A stretch of DNA of 64,000 bases, from assembly GCF_002734215.1 (NCBI RefSeq), contig NZ_NSEB01000022.1:1-64000 (forward strand). The letters are read 5' to 3'. The notes under the pieces were generated by a model. The model searched no databases. It saw nothing but the letters and a program-made list of their open reading frames with translations, and was not told the DNA's origin. This document shows, piece after piece, positions 1 through 9,234 of this stretch (position 1 is the first letter of the stretch; each line of letters begins with the position of its first letter). The DNA comes from Fredinandcohnia onubensis. GTDB taxonomy: Bacteria > Bacillota > Bacilli > Bacillales > Bacillaceae_L. The position numbers were made by a program, and so were the translations under genes.

Positions 1-16
1 TATTCGAAGCTAGTTA

Positions 17-49
17 TGTCCCAGCCTCTTTTCTTAGTGGCGTGGGACA
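17..49. terminator. Inverted repeat downstream of the GGDEF-EAL gene
   Basis: TGTCCCA and TGGGACA arms enclose a G/C-containing inner stem. It lies just past the stop of the leftward c-di-GMP gene, so it may end that transcript. There is no clear T-tract on either side, so it is a weak terminator candidate. Confidence 0.4.
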
Positions 50-59
50 GTGAATCACG

Positions 60-1817
60 TTACGTGTTGAGTCCTTTTAATAGGTACTCTTCAAATGCTT
101 GACTATTCAATGGTTTGCTAAAGTAAAAACCTTGTCCAAATAATAAACCATCTTTGTTTAGTTCGTTGACGTGTTCCTGTATTTCGATTCCTTCTGCAAT
201 TACATTTAAACCTAAAGTTGTTGCCAAAGTTAAAACAGATTTCACAATTGCTCTGCTTTCTTCATTTACATGGATATCTTTAATGAATGAAGCATCCACC
301 TTTAATGTATCAATTGGAAGGTGCTTAAGGTAACTAAGCGAACTATATCCCGTTCCGAAATCGTCAATTGAAATTTGTATCCCCAACTGGCGGATTTCCT
401 CAAGGATAGACGCAGCATCATTAACATCCATAAAAACACTTTCTGTTACTTCCATTTCGAGCCACTTTGGGTCTAAATCTGTTTCTTTCAGTATTTTCTT
501 GACCGAATTGATAAAATTAACATCCTCAAGCTGTCGGATGGATACATTAACTGAAATAACCAATGAATGATACCCTTTTTCTAGCCATTTTCTCATTTGC
601 CTACAGCTTTCCCGCAAAATCCATTCCCCTAATGGCACAATTAAACCAGTTTCTTCAGCCAAAGATATAAATTTACCAGGTGGAATGGTACCTAACTCAG
701 GATGTTTCCATCTAACTAAAGCCTCCATCCCAATTAATGTTTGGGTAGAGAGATTTAGTTTAGGCTGGTATTCCAGATAAAATTGTTCTTCTTTTATAGC
801 CATTCTCATTGCATTTTCTAGCAACCTGCGTTCTAATGATTCATTTTTAATTTTACTATTAAAGAGTAAATAATGATTTTTTCCTTTATTTTTAACATTA
901 TAAAGGGCATCATCTGCATTCTTAATCAGTTCCCTCGATGTATCACCGTCGTTGGGATAAGTAGCGACTCCAATACTGCATGTCATGATATACTCCTGCC
1001 CTGAAATTAAAATCGGAGAGTTAAATTTCGTTAGAATTCGAGTTACATATTTTTTTAAGTCCTCTTCATCTTTTATATCCCTTAACAACACGATAAATTC
1101 ATCCCCGCCAACACGACCTACTAGATCGCTTGGACGTATCGCATCCTTTATATTCCTTGCAGCTTCAATTAATACTTGATCACCTACATCATGGCCCCAC
1201 TGATCGTTAATCGATTTAAAATTATCTAGATCAATGAAAAGGACGGACATTTTAGTCGATGAGGCTCTATGTTTCCTGTCAAGAATTTCCCTATTTAACT
1301 CATTCATAAAAGAACGTCGATTCGGCAGATTTGTTAATGAGTCATGAAAAGCCAAGTGATATATTTTTTGTTCGAATATCTTTCTGAATCGAATATCACG
1401 CATGACCACAAGAATTAAATCATTTTTTGAAAATGATGATTTGTCAATGACACTAAAACTGGCTTCTATATCAATATAATCCCCTTTGTGATCACGGATA
1501 CGAATTTCTATATGTCTAACTGTTTTTTTCCTCTTGCAAAAGATCCTTATTTCCTTGTTAACCATCGCTTGATCATCTGGATGTATCATTTCAAAAAGAT
1601 TAAGATGTCTGATGGAAGTTAAGTCATATTTTAATATAGCTTCAAAGGATGGAGATGCGTATTGAAAAGTGCCGTCTATTTCAATGAGACTAATTAAATC
1701 TGTTGTATTTTCAGCTATCAATCTATATTTTTCGTTTTGTTCCTCTTCTACTTGTTTTGCTAATTTAGAGCTTATGGATTTATCAGAGTAATCTAGAGTA
1801 CGATGTATGTTTTCCAT
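60..1817 (-). CDS. PAS-GGDEF-EAL cyclic-di-GMP turnover protein
   Basis: This 585-residue protein is predicted to make and/or break cyclic di-GMP. A PAS sensor (about residues 30-150) is followed by a GGDEF domain with an intact GGDEF motif at 237-241. An RxxD inhibitory site (RPSD, 228-231) sits five residues upstream of that motif. A C-terminal EAL domain starts near 340 and has EAL at 364-366 plus the NVS, EVTES, DDFGTG and AEGIE motifs needed for phosphodiesterase activity. Both enzymatic halves therefore look intact. There is no signal peptide or membrane segment, so it should be cytosolic and sense an internal cue. It appears to be a single-gene unit. Which activity dominates cannot be read from sequence. 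Confidence 0.93.
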   Translation of the reverse strand: MENIHRTLDYSDKSISSKLAKQVEEEQNEKYRLIAENTTDLISLIEIDGTFQYASPSFEAILKYDLTSIRHLNLFEMIHPDDQAMVNKEIRIFCKRKKTVRHIEIRIRDHKGDYIDIEASFSVIDKSSFSKNDLILVVMRDIRFRKIFEQKIYHLAFHDSLTNLPNRRSFMNELNREILDRKHRASSTKMSVLFIDLDNFKSINDQWGHDVGDQVLIEAARNIKDAIRPSDLVGRVGGDEFIVLLRDIKDEEDLKKYVTRILTKFNSPILISGQEYIMTCSIGVATYPNDGDTSRELIKNADDALYNVKNKGKNHYLLFNSKIKNESLERRLLENAMRMAIKEEQFYLEYQPKLNLSTQTLIGMEALVRWKHPELGTIPPGKFISLAEETGLIVPLGEWILRESCRQMRKWLEKGYHSLVISVNVSIRQLEDVNFINSVKKILKETDLDPKWLEMEVTESVFMDVNDAASILEEIRQLGIQISIDDFGTGYSSLSYLKHLPIDTLKVDASFIKDIHVNEESRAIVKSVLTLATTLGLNVIAEGIEIQEHVNELNKDGLLFGQGFYFSKPLNSQAFEEYLLKGLNT

Positions 1818-2007
1818 TTATTAAACTCCTTTAAGTTACAATTACTATTTTTAATACCTATCAGAAGTAAAGGCTAAATATGTAAGTATGAACTTTCTTG
1901 AATGATTTTATAGTAGCATCAACATGGATTTTACGTCAATTTTAAGATTCTTAAATTCAAGATATTTTACATTCGAATGAATATAGAAAACTTAATATCG
2001 TTAATAA

Positions 2008-2031
2008 GAGTGAACCTTAAAAGGCTCACTC
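2008..2031. terminator. Hairpin between the UvrA-like and GGDEF-EAL genes
   Basis: GAGTGAACC and GGCTCACTC arms flank a TTAAAA loop. It lies 80 bp past the stop of the leftward UvrA-like gene. The T-tract is weak. A closely related hairpin (GAGCGAACC/GGCTCGCTC) ends the aspartate dehydrogenase gene at 26043-26065. Confidence 0.5.
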
Positions 2032-2113
2032 TTTCTCAAACGAAATTTCTAAATTTTTTCAGATGATAAAATAGTTTTCTAGATCTCCGAATATTGAAGT
2101 CAGTACCCTTATT

Positions 2114-4393
2114 TTAAGTGTTATGTGCGATCACTCCATGCTTTAACCATTTCGCTGTTAATGTTTCTGCCCGTAACATCTCTTCTGGTGTGCCTTCAAA
2201 AATAAGATGTCCTCCTTTTTTTCCTCCCCCTGGTCCTAATTCAATTACCCAGTCGCACGCCGCGATAAAGTTTAGATTGTGTTCGATTATGATGACAGAA
2301 TTACCTCTGTTTACGAAATTTTGAAATACTTCTAATAGTTTTTCATTATCTTCTGTGTGTAGCCCTAAGGATGGCTCGTCTAATAGGTAGATTTGTCCTT
2401 CTTTTTGTAAGTGGCTAGCGAGCTTTAGACGTTGGATTTCCCCTCCGCTTAGAGAACTTGTCGTCTGTCCTAAAGTCAGATACCCTAAACCTACTTCTTT
2501 AAGTGTACGCACTCTTTTTATGATTTTGGGTATATTAAAATAATGAATAGCCTCATCTATAGTTAAATCTAGTATTTCTACTATATTTTTATTCTGATAT
2601 TTGTAGGACAGCGCTTCATCTGAATATCTCGTACCGCCACATGTTTCACAAGGTATTGTCACCGGATCTGCAAATGCTACATCTGGGGTTATTACTCCTT
2701 TTCCATTGCAGATAGGGCATGCTCCTAAGGAGTTAAAGCTGAATAAACCCGCTGGTTGTCCTGTTTCTTTTGAAAATGTTGCACGAATATCGTCCATGAT
2801 CCCCATATATGTAGCCAGGGTCGAACGATTGGAGATTCCTATGCTACCTTGGCCAACCATTATGGTCTCAGGATATTCTTTCGCAAATGCTTCCAACATT
2901 AGTGAGCTTTTACCTGAACCTGACACTCCACAAATCGAGACTAAGACATTTTTAGGAATGTGTACGCTTATATTTTTCAGGTTATTGGTAGCTGCTTTTT
3001 TGATTCTAAAATAACTTTTTATATCCCTTTGACTTCTATTTATGTTTAATCTATGGTTTAAAGCTGTTGCAGTGGGAGAGTTCTTTAAGCCTTCTATCTT
3101 TCCTTGATAGAGAACCTCTCCTCCATTTACACCTGCTCCTGGTCCCATTTCAATTATTACATCCGCTACTTTTATGACTGATAGATTGTGTTCAATTACA
3201 ATTACTGTATTGTGTTGGTCTTTTATCCTTTTTAGCATATGTATTAGCATATCCACTTCTTCTGGATGGAGCCCTGCACTTGGTTCATCGAAAATGTATG
3301 TAATATTGTTTAAACTACTCCCTAAATGACGAGCAATTTTTACCCTTTGAGCTTCGCCACTAGACAGGGTGCCCATTTTTCTTGATAGACTCAAATATCC
3401 TAATCCCATATCGACTAGTTGTGTCACATGTGGGATTATTTGTTGTGCAATTGATTCTCCCATCGGATCTTTGATATTCTTTAGTTCTTCTATTATGTCT
3501 GGAAGCTCTAATTGATCGTAGTCTGCGATGTTCAAGTTATTTATTCTACATTCTAATACCTTTGGATTCAGGCCAGAGCCTTGGCAGGTTGGGCATAATG
3601 AATGTGTAGAAACGGCCAATACATCATCTTGGGATACTTCTTTTAGCTTTGTGATATCTCTGTTTATATAAAGTCGCGTAAATCGAGGCAATAGCCCATC
3701 CCACTCATGATCCTGAGGTCCATTTTTCGTATGAAACGGCGCATAGACTTTTTCACCTTCTTGGGGACCATATAATAGCAACTGGAGTTCTTCTTTTGAG
3801 TAGTCCTTTATAGGCTTATCTGGATCGAATAAACCACCAGTCATCATCCATCTGCCTTGCCAGCCAGATGGCGACAACGGCTTAAATTTCACTGCATATT
3901 CTCGAAGTGATTGATTGAAATCGATTATCTTATTTAAGTCCGGCGTAATGACCTCCCCAAATCCACCACATTCTGGACATCTCCCAAAGGAACTTTGACT
4001 CGAAAAATCGGTGGCAGAACCTATGGATGGTTTTCCTATCCTTGAGAATAAAAGTCTAATCAATGGATCGATATCCATATAGGTGCCTACTGTTGAGCGA
4101 GAATTTCCCCCTATCGGCCTTTGTTCTACAACAATAACAGGGCTTAAGTTTTGCATAAGATCTGCGTGGGGTCTTTCATACCTTGGCATTTGATTTCTGA
4201 CATAGAGAGGATAGTTCATTGTCATTTGTCTTCTGCTTTCTGTTGCTAATGTATCAAAAACAACTGAACTCTTTCCAGAGCCTGAAAGACCAGTAAATAC
4301 GATGATTTTTTCTTTTGGTATAGTTAAATCTATATTTTTTAGATTATGTTCTTTTAATCCTCTTAAAATAATTTCATCTTTTATATCAGACAT
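2114..4393 (-). CDS. UvrA-like ABC ATPase (short form)
   Basis: This 759-residue protein has two ABC ATPase modules and UvrA-type zinc knuckles. Walker A motifs GLSGSGKSS (N-terminal) and CGVSGSGKSS (middle) are visible. Signature motifs are LSSGEAQR and LSGGEIQR, and zinc CxxC pairs are CPECGG, CPTCQG, CPICNG and CETCGG. Canonical UvrA is about 940-960 residues. This form is some 190 residues shorter, consistent with loss of the insert that contacts UvrB. Such short UvrA paralogues occur in Bacilli and in antibiotic producers, where roles in drug tolerance or DNA-lesion handling have been proposed. It is therefore probably not the housekeeping uvrA. No uvrB lies next to it. Confidence 0.88.
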   Translation of the reverse strand: MSDIKDEIILRGLKEHNLKNIDLTIPKEKIIVFTGLSGSGKSSVVFDTLATESRRQMTMNYPLYVRNQMPRYERPHADLMQNLSPVIVVEQRPIGGNSRSTVGTYMDIDPLIRLLFSRIGKPSIGSATDFSSQSSFGRCPECGGFGEVITPDLNKIIDFNQSLREYAVKFKPLSPSGWQGRWMMTGGLFDPDKPIKDYSKEELQLLLYGPQEGEKVYAPFHTKNGPQDHEWDGLLPRFTRLYINRDITKLKEVSQDDVLAVSTHSLCPTCQGSGLNPKVLECRINNLNIADYDQLELPDIIEELKNIKDPMGESIAQQIIPHVTQLVDMGLGYLSLSRKMGTLSSGEAQRVKIARHLGSSLNNITYIFDEPSAGLHPEEVDMLIHMLKRIKDQHNTVIVIEHNLSVIKVADVIIEMGPGAGVNGGEVLYQGKIEGLKNSPTATALNHRLNINRSQRDIKSYFRIKKAATNNLKNISVHIPKNVLVSICGVSGSGKSSLMLEAFAKEYPETIMVGQGSIGISNRSTLATYMGIMDDIRATFSKETGQPAGLFSFNSLGACPICNGKGVITPDVAFADPVTIPCETCGGTRYSDEALSYKYQNKNIVEILDLTIDEAIHYFNIPKIIKRVRTLKEVGLGYLTLGQTTSSLSGGEIQRLKLASHLQKEGQIYLLDEPSLGLHTEDNEKLLEVFQNFVNRGNSVIIIEHNLNFIAACDWVIELGPGGGKKGGHLIFEGTPEEMLRAETLTAKWLKHGVIAHNT

Positions 4394-4634
4394 GTTACCA
4401 TCCTTTCTATATTAATCTACTATGTTTTTTTCATTTCATTACAAGTTTAGCCACCCCTAACAGGAGGAATACCTTTCCTTATCGAAGATTGTTCTAATAA
4501 AACAATCGAGTCTCATGCAAAGTCCTTCATCGGCGTTATGAAGTCCCGAACGAATAAGTCCATTCCAAATCCCATATTATCACGAATGATAAATATGTTA
4601 TAATATTATGAAAAATCGAAAAGGAGATTCCATA

Positions 4635-5150
4635 ATGCTTATTCCCTTTAAAGACAAAAAACCGAACGTACATGAAACTGTCTTCTTGGCTCCAGGTTCA
4701 TATGTAATTGGTGATGTTCAGGTTGGTAAAGAGACCTCTATTTGGTTTAATGCAGTTCTGCGCGGTGATGAAGACGCTATTATTATTGGGGATCGTTGTA
4801 GTATTCAAGATAATGCAACCATTCATTTATTTGAAGGCTCACCGGTAGTAGTGGAAGACGAAGTAACTATTGGTCATAATGTGATTCTTCATGGTTGTAC
4901 AATTAAAAAAAGATGCATCATCGGAATGGGCTCGACCATTTTAGATGGAGCCGTTATCGGTGAAGAGTGTATCATTGGTGCCAATACGCTAATCCCTTCT
5001 AATAAAGTCATCCCACCTCGTTCCCTTGTCCTAGGCTCACCTGGAAAGGTGGTTCGGGAACTAACCGATAAGGATTTTGAACTAATCCAACTATCCATTG
5101 ATACTTACGTTGAAAAGAGTTATATATACAATGACCTATTAAATAAGTAG
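4635..5150 (+). CDS. Gamma-carbonic anhydrase family protein
   Basis: This protein of about 171 residues has left-handed beta-helix hexapeptide repeats of the gamma-carbonic anhydrase/YrdA/PaaY family. Segments such as SIQDNATIH, VTIGHNVILHGC and CIIGMGSTIL carry the family's metal-binding histidines. Members form trimers and bind Zn or Fe; some are carbonic anhydrases and others have unknown roles. The ATG at 4635 is chosen because AAAGGAG lies just upstream. An in-frame ATG at 4608 would place that ribosome binding site inside the coding region. A TATAAT hexamer at 4599-4604 may be the -10. The gene stands alone and shares a bidirectional terminator with the next gene. Confidence 0.9.
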   Translation: MLIPFKDKKPNVHETVFLAPGSYVIGDVQVGKETSIWFNAVLRGDEDAIIIGDRCSIQDNATIHLFEGSPVVVEDEVTIGHNVILHGCTIKKRCIIGMGSTILDGAVIGEECIIGANTLIPSNKVIPPRSLVLGSPGKVVRELTDKDFELIQLSIDTYVEKSYIYNDLLNK

Positions 5151-5166
5151 TTCCATAGAAATAAGT

Positions 5167-5200
5167 AAAAACTGTAGGACGCAAACTCCTACAGTTTTTC
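5167..5200. terminator. Bidirectional intrinsic terminator
   Basis: AAAAACTGTAGG and CCTACAGTTTTT arms form a strong stem with A/T tracts on both sides. It lies between the convergent carbonic anhydrase and aldo/keto reductase genes. A near-identical copy, including the adjacent gene end, sits at 14671-14728. Confidence 0.85.
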
Positions 5201-5205
5201 TAATT

Positions 5206-6192
5206 TTATCTACTCTTAACTATCCCTTCCTCCACACTATGGTCTGTTGCTAACGGGGGTGTAATAGATAAGGATGCAATTTCTTCCCACTGATTCTTTT
5301 CTAACGAGATATGAATAGAATCAAGTGCTGGCTCCAACTGTTCTAGGTTTCTAGCACCTATGATGGGCGCTGTAATACTTGGGTTACTCTTTACCCAGGC
5401 GACCGCTAGAGAAACTGGATCATACCCATTTTCATTTGCATATTGTGTGAATCGACTAGCAATTTCATAATAATCCTTTTGACCATATCTAAGTTGATAG
5501 TTTTGTTGTTCTACCAGCCTACCTTGTTTTGGCTTCTTAGCTTCCCCATATTTTCCTGTTAGGAGTCCTCCACCTAACGGGCTATAGCTAATGACTCCAA
5601 GCCCTTCCGCTTGAGCTAGTGGTAATATCTCAACTTCGGCTTGCCTTTTCACTAGATTATACATTGGTTGAACTAGTTTAAATTTAGCCAACGCTTTTCG
5701 TTCTGATATACCAAGAGCTTTCGCAATTTGCCAGGCTGCCCAATTACTAACCGCAGGATATAGGATCTTCCCTTGTCTTTGCAGATCATCTAAAGCAATG
5801 AGCGTTTCCTCGATATCGGTTTTATCATCAAACCGATGAAGGAAGTAAAATTCAATTCGATCTGTTCCCAAACGTTTTAGGGTTTTCTCAATTGAAAGGA
5901 AAATATGTCTTCTAGAAGTGCCTCCTTCATTTTTACCAACGCCAGAAGGAAGACCGACCTTTGATGTTAACACAAGATCATCCCGACAATCAGCTATACA
6001 TTTACCAAGTATTTCTTCTGACCTTCCACTGTTATAAATATTAGCTGTATCAAAGAAATTGATCCCGACTTCCCTACACCGGTTAAACATTGCCATGGAC
6101 GTTTTTTCGTCTGCTATCCCACCAAAAGACATTGTACCGAAACACAACTCTGATACGTAAATGCCAGTATCTCCGATTGTTTTATATTCCAT
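5206..6192 (-). CDS. Aldo/keto reductase
   Basis: This 328-residue NADPH-dependent aldo/keto reductase has a complete TIM-barrel. The catalytic tetrad is visible: D and Y in FFDTANIYNSGRSEE, K in LTSKVG and H in YFLHRFDD. The C-terminal cofactor region contains PIIGARNLEQLE. The physiological substrate cannot be told from sequence. It is the last gene of the metNIQ-monooxygenase operon, 34 bp behind the flavin monooxygenase. It may therefore reduce an aldehyde or ketone released when that enzyme cleaves an organosulfur compound; this is inference. The family is broad, so a general detoxification role is equally possible. Confidence 0.9.
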   Translation of the reverse strand: MEYKTIGDTGIYVSELCFGTMSFGGIADEKTSMAMFNRCREVGINFFDTANIYNSGRSEEILGKCIADCRDDLVLTSKVGLPSGVGKNEGGTSRRHIFLSIEKTLKRLGTDRIEFYFLHRFDDKTDIEETLIALDDLQRQGKILYPAVSNWAAWQIAKALGISERKALAKFKLVQPMYNLVKRQAEVEILPLAQAEGLGVISYSPLGGGLLTGKYGEAKKPKQGRLVEQQNYQLRYGQKDYYEIASRFTQYANENGYDPVSLAVAWVKSNPSITAPIIGARNLEQLEPALDSIHISLEKNQWEEIASLSITPPLATDHSVEEGIVKSR

Positions 6193-6226
6193 AAATACTC
6201 CCTCTCCAATTACTAAAAAATTCTTG

Positions 6227-7621
6227 TTACTTCCCTTCTAATATAGCTGTTTTTCGATACTGACTTCCCGGATGATCGTTTGGTAACAAGCTACTTCCGT
6301 GATTAAATAATTTTTCTCTGAAGGAACCCTGTTCATATTCCGTTTTGTAAATTCCGCGCTTCTGTAATTCAGGAATGACCAAATCAATGAATTCCTCTAG
6401 GCTTTCTGGTGTGACAAGATGAGCCAAGTTAAAGCCATCTACACCGCTCTCTTCAAATTGAAATTGAATTGCATCAGCCACTTCACTAGGATTTCCTACT
6501 AGCACATGATTCCGATCAATTGTTTCAAAACGGTTTAATACCTCTCTGACTGTTAATTTTTTTGGTGCATCTTTTGTAAGTGAAGCAGCTCTTGATTGCC
6601 CATGTTCGGTATGTTTATATTCGAAAGGACTATCTAAATCTGTATACTGTGATAAATCATACCCACTAGAACCGCCATATTGAGCTTTTGCTGCTTCAGC
6701 ACTCCAATACCTAGCTAATTCCTGATACTTTTCTTCTGCCTGTTCTGAAGTCTCACCCACAATCACATTCAGAAAAGTAAATGCCTTAATATTCTCAGGG
6801 TTTCGTCCATACTTTTGCGCTCTTTGACGGATATCTTGAATAGACGATTTTATTTTTTCTGCTGACCCGCCAACAAATACACATTCTGCATGTTTGGCTG
6901 CAAACTCCTTGCCACGTTCAGACGTACCTGCTTGATAAATAACTGGGGTACGCTGTATGGAAGGCTCACTTAAATGAGGACCTTCTACCGAAAAATACTC
7001 ACCTTTATGATTGATCTCATGTACCTTCGTTGAGTCTATTAGAATTTCTTGAGAGGCATCCGCAATGACAGCATTGTCCTCCCAACTCCCTTCCCATAGC
7101 TTATAAGAGACTTCCAAAAACTCGTCAGCCAAATCATATCGTGCATCATGCTTCAGCATTTCTGGTAGACCAAAGTTGCGTGCAGCATTCGGAAGATAGG
7201 AAGTAACGATATTCCAAGCGATTCTCCCTTTTGTAAGATGGTCTAAGGTTGAGAACCTCCTAGCATGGCCGAACGGATGCTCATATGTAGTACTAACTGT
7301 CACGGCGAAAGATAGATGTTCTGTGACACTTGCCATCGCTGGTACAACAAAAGCTGGATCATTTAATGGCACCTGAACTCCGTCACGAATAGATGGCTGT
7401 TTACTTTGTTTATAAACATCATATACCCCTAGCACATCTGCAAAAAATACAGCATCAAACTTTCCTCGTTCCAATAATTTCGCTAACTCAACCCAATAAT
7501 CTAAATCCTTATATCGAGTATGTCTCTCACTATTTGGATGCTTCCAAAGCCCGTGTGAATTATGCATAGCACTCGTCATATCGAAAACATTTAAGCGTAT
7601 TTGTTTAGCCAATTGTCTCAC
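6227..7621 (-). CDS. LLM-class flavin monooxygenase, NtaA/SnaA/DszA type
   Basis: This 464-residue luciferase-like monooxygenase belongs to the NtaA/SnaA/DszA group, which uses reduced FMN from a separate reductase to oxidise C-S, C-N or related bonds. Family features include the N-terminal QIRLNVFDM segment, the AVTVSTTYEHPFGHARRFSTLD core, GRIAWNIVTS and YQAGTSERGKEFAAKHAE. It lies 51 bp downstream of metQ in an operon led by an S-box riboswitch. That context points to desulfurisation of an imported sulfur compound under methionine/SAM limitation (inference). No FMN reductase is encoded next to it. The substrate is unknown. Confidence 0.9.
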   Translation of the reverse strand: MRQLAKQIRLNVFDMTSAMHNSHGLWKHPNSERHTRYKDLDYWVELAKLLERGKFDAVFFADVLGVYDVYKQSKQPSIRDGVQVPLNDPAFVVPAMASVTEHLSFAVTVSTTYEHPFGHARRFSTLDHLTKGRIAWNIVTSYLPNAARNFGLPEMLKHDARYDLADEFLEVSYKLWEGSWEDNAVIADASQEILIDSTKVHEINHKGEYFSVEGPHLSEPSIQRTPVIYQAGTSERGKEFAAKHAECVFVGGSAEKIKSSIQDIRQRAQKYGRNPENIKAFTFLNVIVGETSEQAEEKYQELARYWSAEAAKAQYGGSSGYDLSQYTDLDSPFEYKHTEHGQSRAASLTKDAPKKLTVREVLNRFETIDRNHVLVGNPSEVADAIQFQFEESGVDGFNLAHLVTPESLEEFIDLVIPELQKRGIYKTEYEQGSFREKLFNHGSSLLPNDHPGSQYRKTAILEGK

Positions 7622-7672
7622 CTTTTCATAGATTATTTAATTGCCTTGTTAAATATTCAAATCTTACGTTCA

Positions 7673-8548
7673 CTATTTTCTATTCTTAATGCTTTCTTCT
7701 AATTGTTTTAAAGTCTGCTCAAGATCTTCAGCAGGGATATCAACAACAATACTTCCACCCTTTGTATCTTCTATAACTGCTTCTTTCACATCCGCTTCCT
7801 GATATAGCTTTGCGATCGTTTTGTATGTTTCATTGTCTTTATCCTCTTCACGAACGGCAAATACATTAATATATGGTCTTGCTTCTTCACTCTCTGGATC
7901 GTCATATAACAACGCATCCTTAAAGTTCAATCCCGCTTGACCTGCGATCCCATTATTTATCAGAGATGCAGCAACATCTTTTAGTGCCTGTGCAGTTTGT
8001 TGCGAAACAACTGGAACAATTTCTAAATTCTTTGGGTTCTTAGCAATATCATCTAAGGTTCCGTATATACCAACACCATCTTTTAACTCAATTAATCCAG
8101 CAGTTTCTAATAAAGTTAAACCTCGGCCAAGGTTTGCAGGGTCGTTTGAAATCGCGACTTGCGAACCCTCTGGTATGTCTGCTAAATCATCATATTTTTC
8201 AGAGTAAATTCCTGTTGGGTTAATGGTTGTTGAAGCAATCGGAACAATCTTAAAGCCATTCTCAACATTTGCAGGACCTAGAAAGGCAATATGTTGGAAA
8301 GAATTCATATCAATCTCTCCATTTGCAAGAGCATTATTAGGCTGAATGTAATCGGAAAACTCCACTAACTCAATTGTGATTCCTTTTGCCTTTGCTTTTT
8401 CTTCAATCAGCTTCCAATACGGTCCATCCGCACCTGTTACACCTATCTTTACGACCTCATTAGATTTTCCAGATGTACTATTCGTACACGCTGTCAGTAT
8501 TGATATAACAAACACCATTGATAAGAATATAATTAATCGCTTTTTCAT
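7673..8548 (-). CDS. metQ: MetQ/NlpA-family substrate-binding lipoprotein
   Basis: This 291-residue lipoprotein has a signal peptide ending in the lipobox LTAC, so the mature protein should be anchored outside the membrane through cysteine 21. It has the NlpA/MetQ fold, with family segments VKIGVTGADGPYW, FQHIAFLG, NPTGIYSEKY and ISNDPANLGRGL. It is the binding protein for the adjacent MetN-MetI importer. The ligand is methionine or a related sulfur compound such as methionine sulfoxide. The gene starts 23 bp after metI and belongs to the S-box operon. Confidence 0.95.
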   Translation of the reverse strand: MKKRLIIFLSMVFVISILTACTNSTSGKSNEVVKIGVTGADGPYWKLIEEKAKAKGITIELVEFSDYIQPNNALANGEIDMNSFQHIAFLGPANVENGFKIVPIASTTINPTGIYSEKYDDLADIPEGSQVAISNDPANLGRGLTLLETAGLIELKDGVGIYGTLDDIAKNPKNLEIVPVVSQQTAQALKDVAASLINNGIAGQAGLNFKDALLYDDPESEEARPYINVFAVREEDKDNETYKTIAKLYQEADVKEAVIEDTKGGSIVVDIPAEDLEQTLKQLEESIKNRK

Positions 8549-8571
8549 TAGAAATCTCTCCCTTTTTTTGG

Positions 8572-9234
8572 TTATCTTCGTAAAAAGAATCTAGATAAAA
8601 AGTTTCCTGAAAACTGTGCTATTTGAACGAGTAGAATTAATATCACAACTGTTACAATCATGACCGATGTATCAAATCTCTGGTAACCATAGGTCATGGC
8701 AAGGTCCCCTAATCCACCGCCACCTACCGTTCCCGCCATAGCTGAGAAATCGACAAGTCCAACCGTAACAAAAGTGAGACCGAGAATAAGAGGTCCTAAC
8801 GCTTCAGGTATAAGTACCCCAAATATGATTCGTACGGGGCTTGCACCCATAGCCTGTGCAGCTTCAATAATTCCCGGATCAATCGAGACAAGGTTACTCT
8901 CTACGATCCTAGCAACCGCAAAGCATGCCGCTATCGTCATAGGAAAAATAGCTGCTGCTGTTCCAATCGTCGTACCCATAACTGCCCGAGTTAAGGGACT
9001 CAATGCAACAAGCAAAATAATAAAAGGAATGGGACGAACGATGTTCACTAATAAATTAAGTACGAGAAAGATATATTTATTTTCTAATATGTTGCCTTTA
9101 CGGGTGACAAAAAAGAGCACCCCCATCGCTATACCAATCATGCTTGAGAAAATTAATGTAAAGATAACCATTAAAATGGTTTCTCCAGTCGCTTCAATAA
9201 TACGAGGCCAAAATGTAGTCCAATCAACTCTCAT
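8572..9234 (-). CDS. metI: Methionine ABC transporter permease
   Basis: This 220-residue polytopic membrane protein matches MetI in length and in the permease loop (ASPVRIIFGVLIPEALG, including the EAA-type motif). About five hydrophobic spans are visible. It pairs with MetN. Its first 11 bases overlap the end of metN, which suggests translational coupling. It is the second gene of the S-box operon. Confidence 0.95.
   Translation of the reverse strand: MRVDWTTFWPRIIEATGETILMVIFTLIFSSMIGIAMGVLFFVTRKGNILENKYIFLVLNLLVNIVRPIPFIILLVALSPLTRAVMGTTIGTAAAIFPMTIAACFAVARIVESNLVSIDPGIIEAAQAMGASPVRIIFGVLIPEALGPLILGLTFVTVGLVDFSAMAGTVGGGGLGDLAMTYGYQRFDTSVMIVTVVILILLVQIAQFSGNFLSRFFLRR

Noticed and set aside
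4601-4614. TTATAATATTATGA resembling a PerR/Fur box at the carbonic anhydrase start
   Set aside because: The two half-sites do not align to the TTATAAT-N-ATTATAA spacing. The TATAAT part is better explained as a promoter -10.
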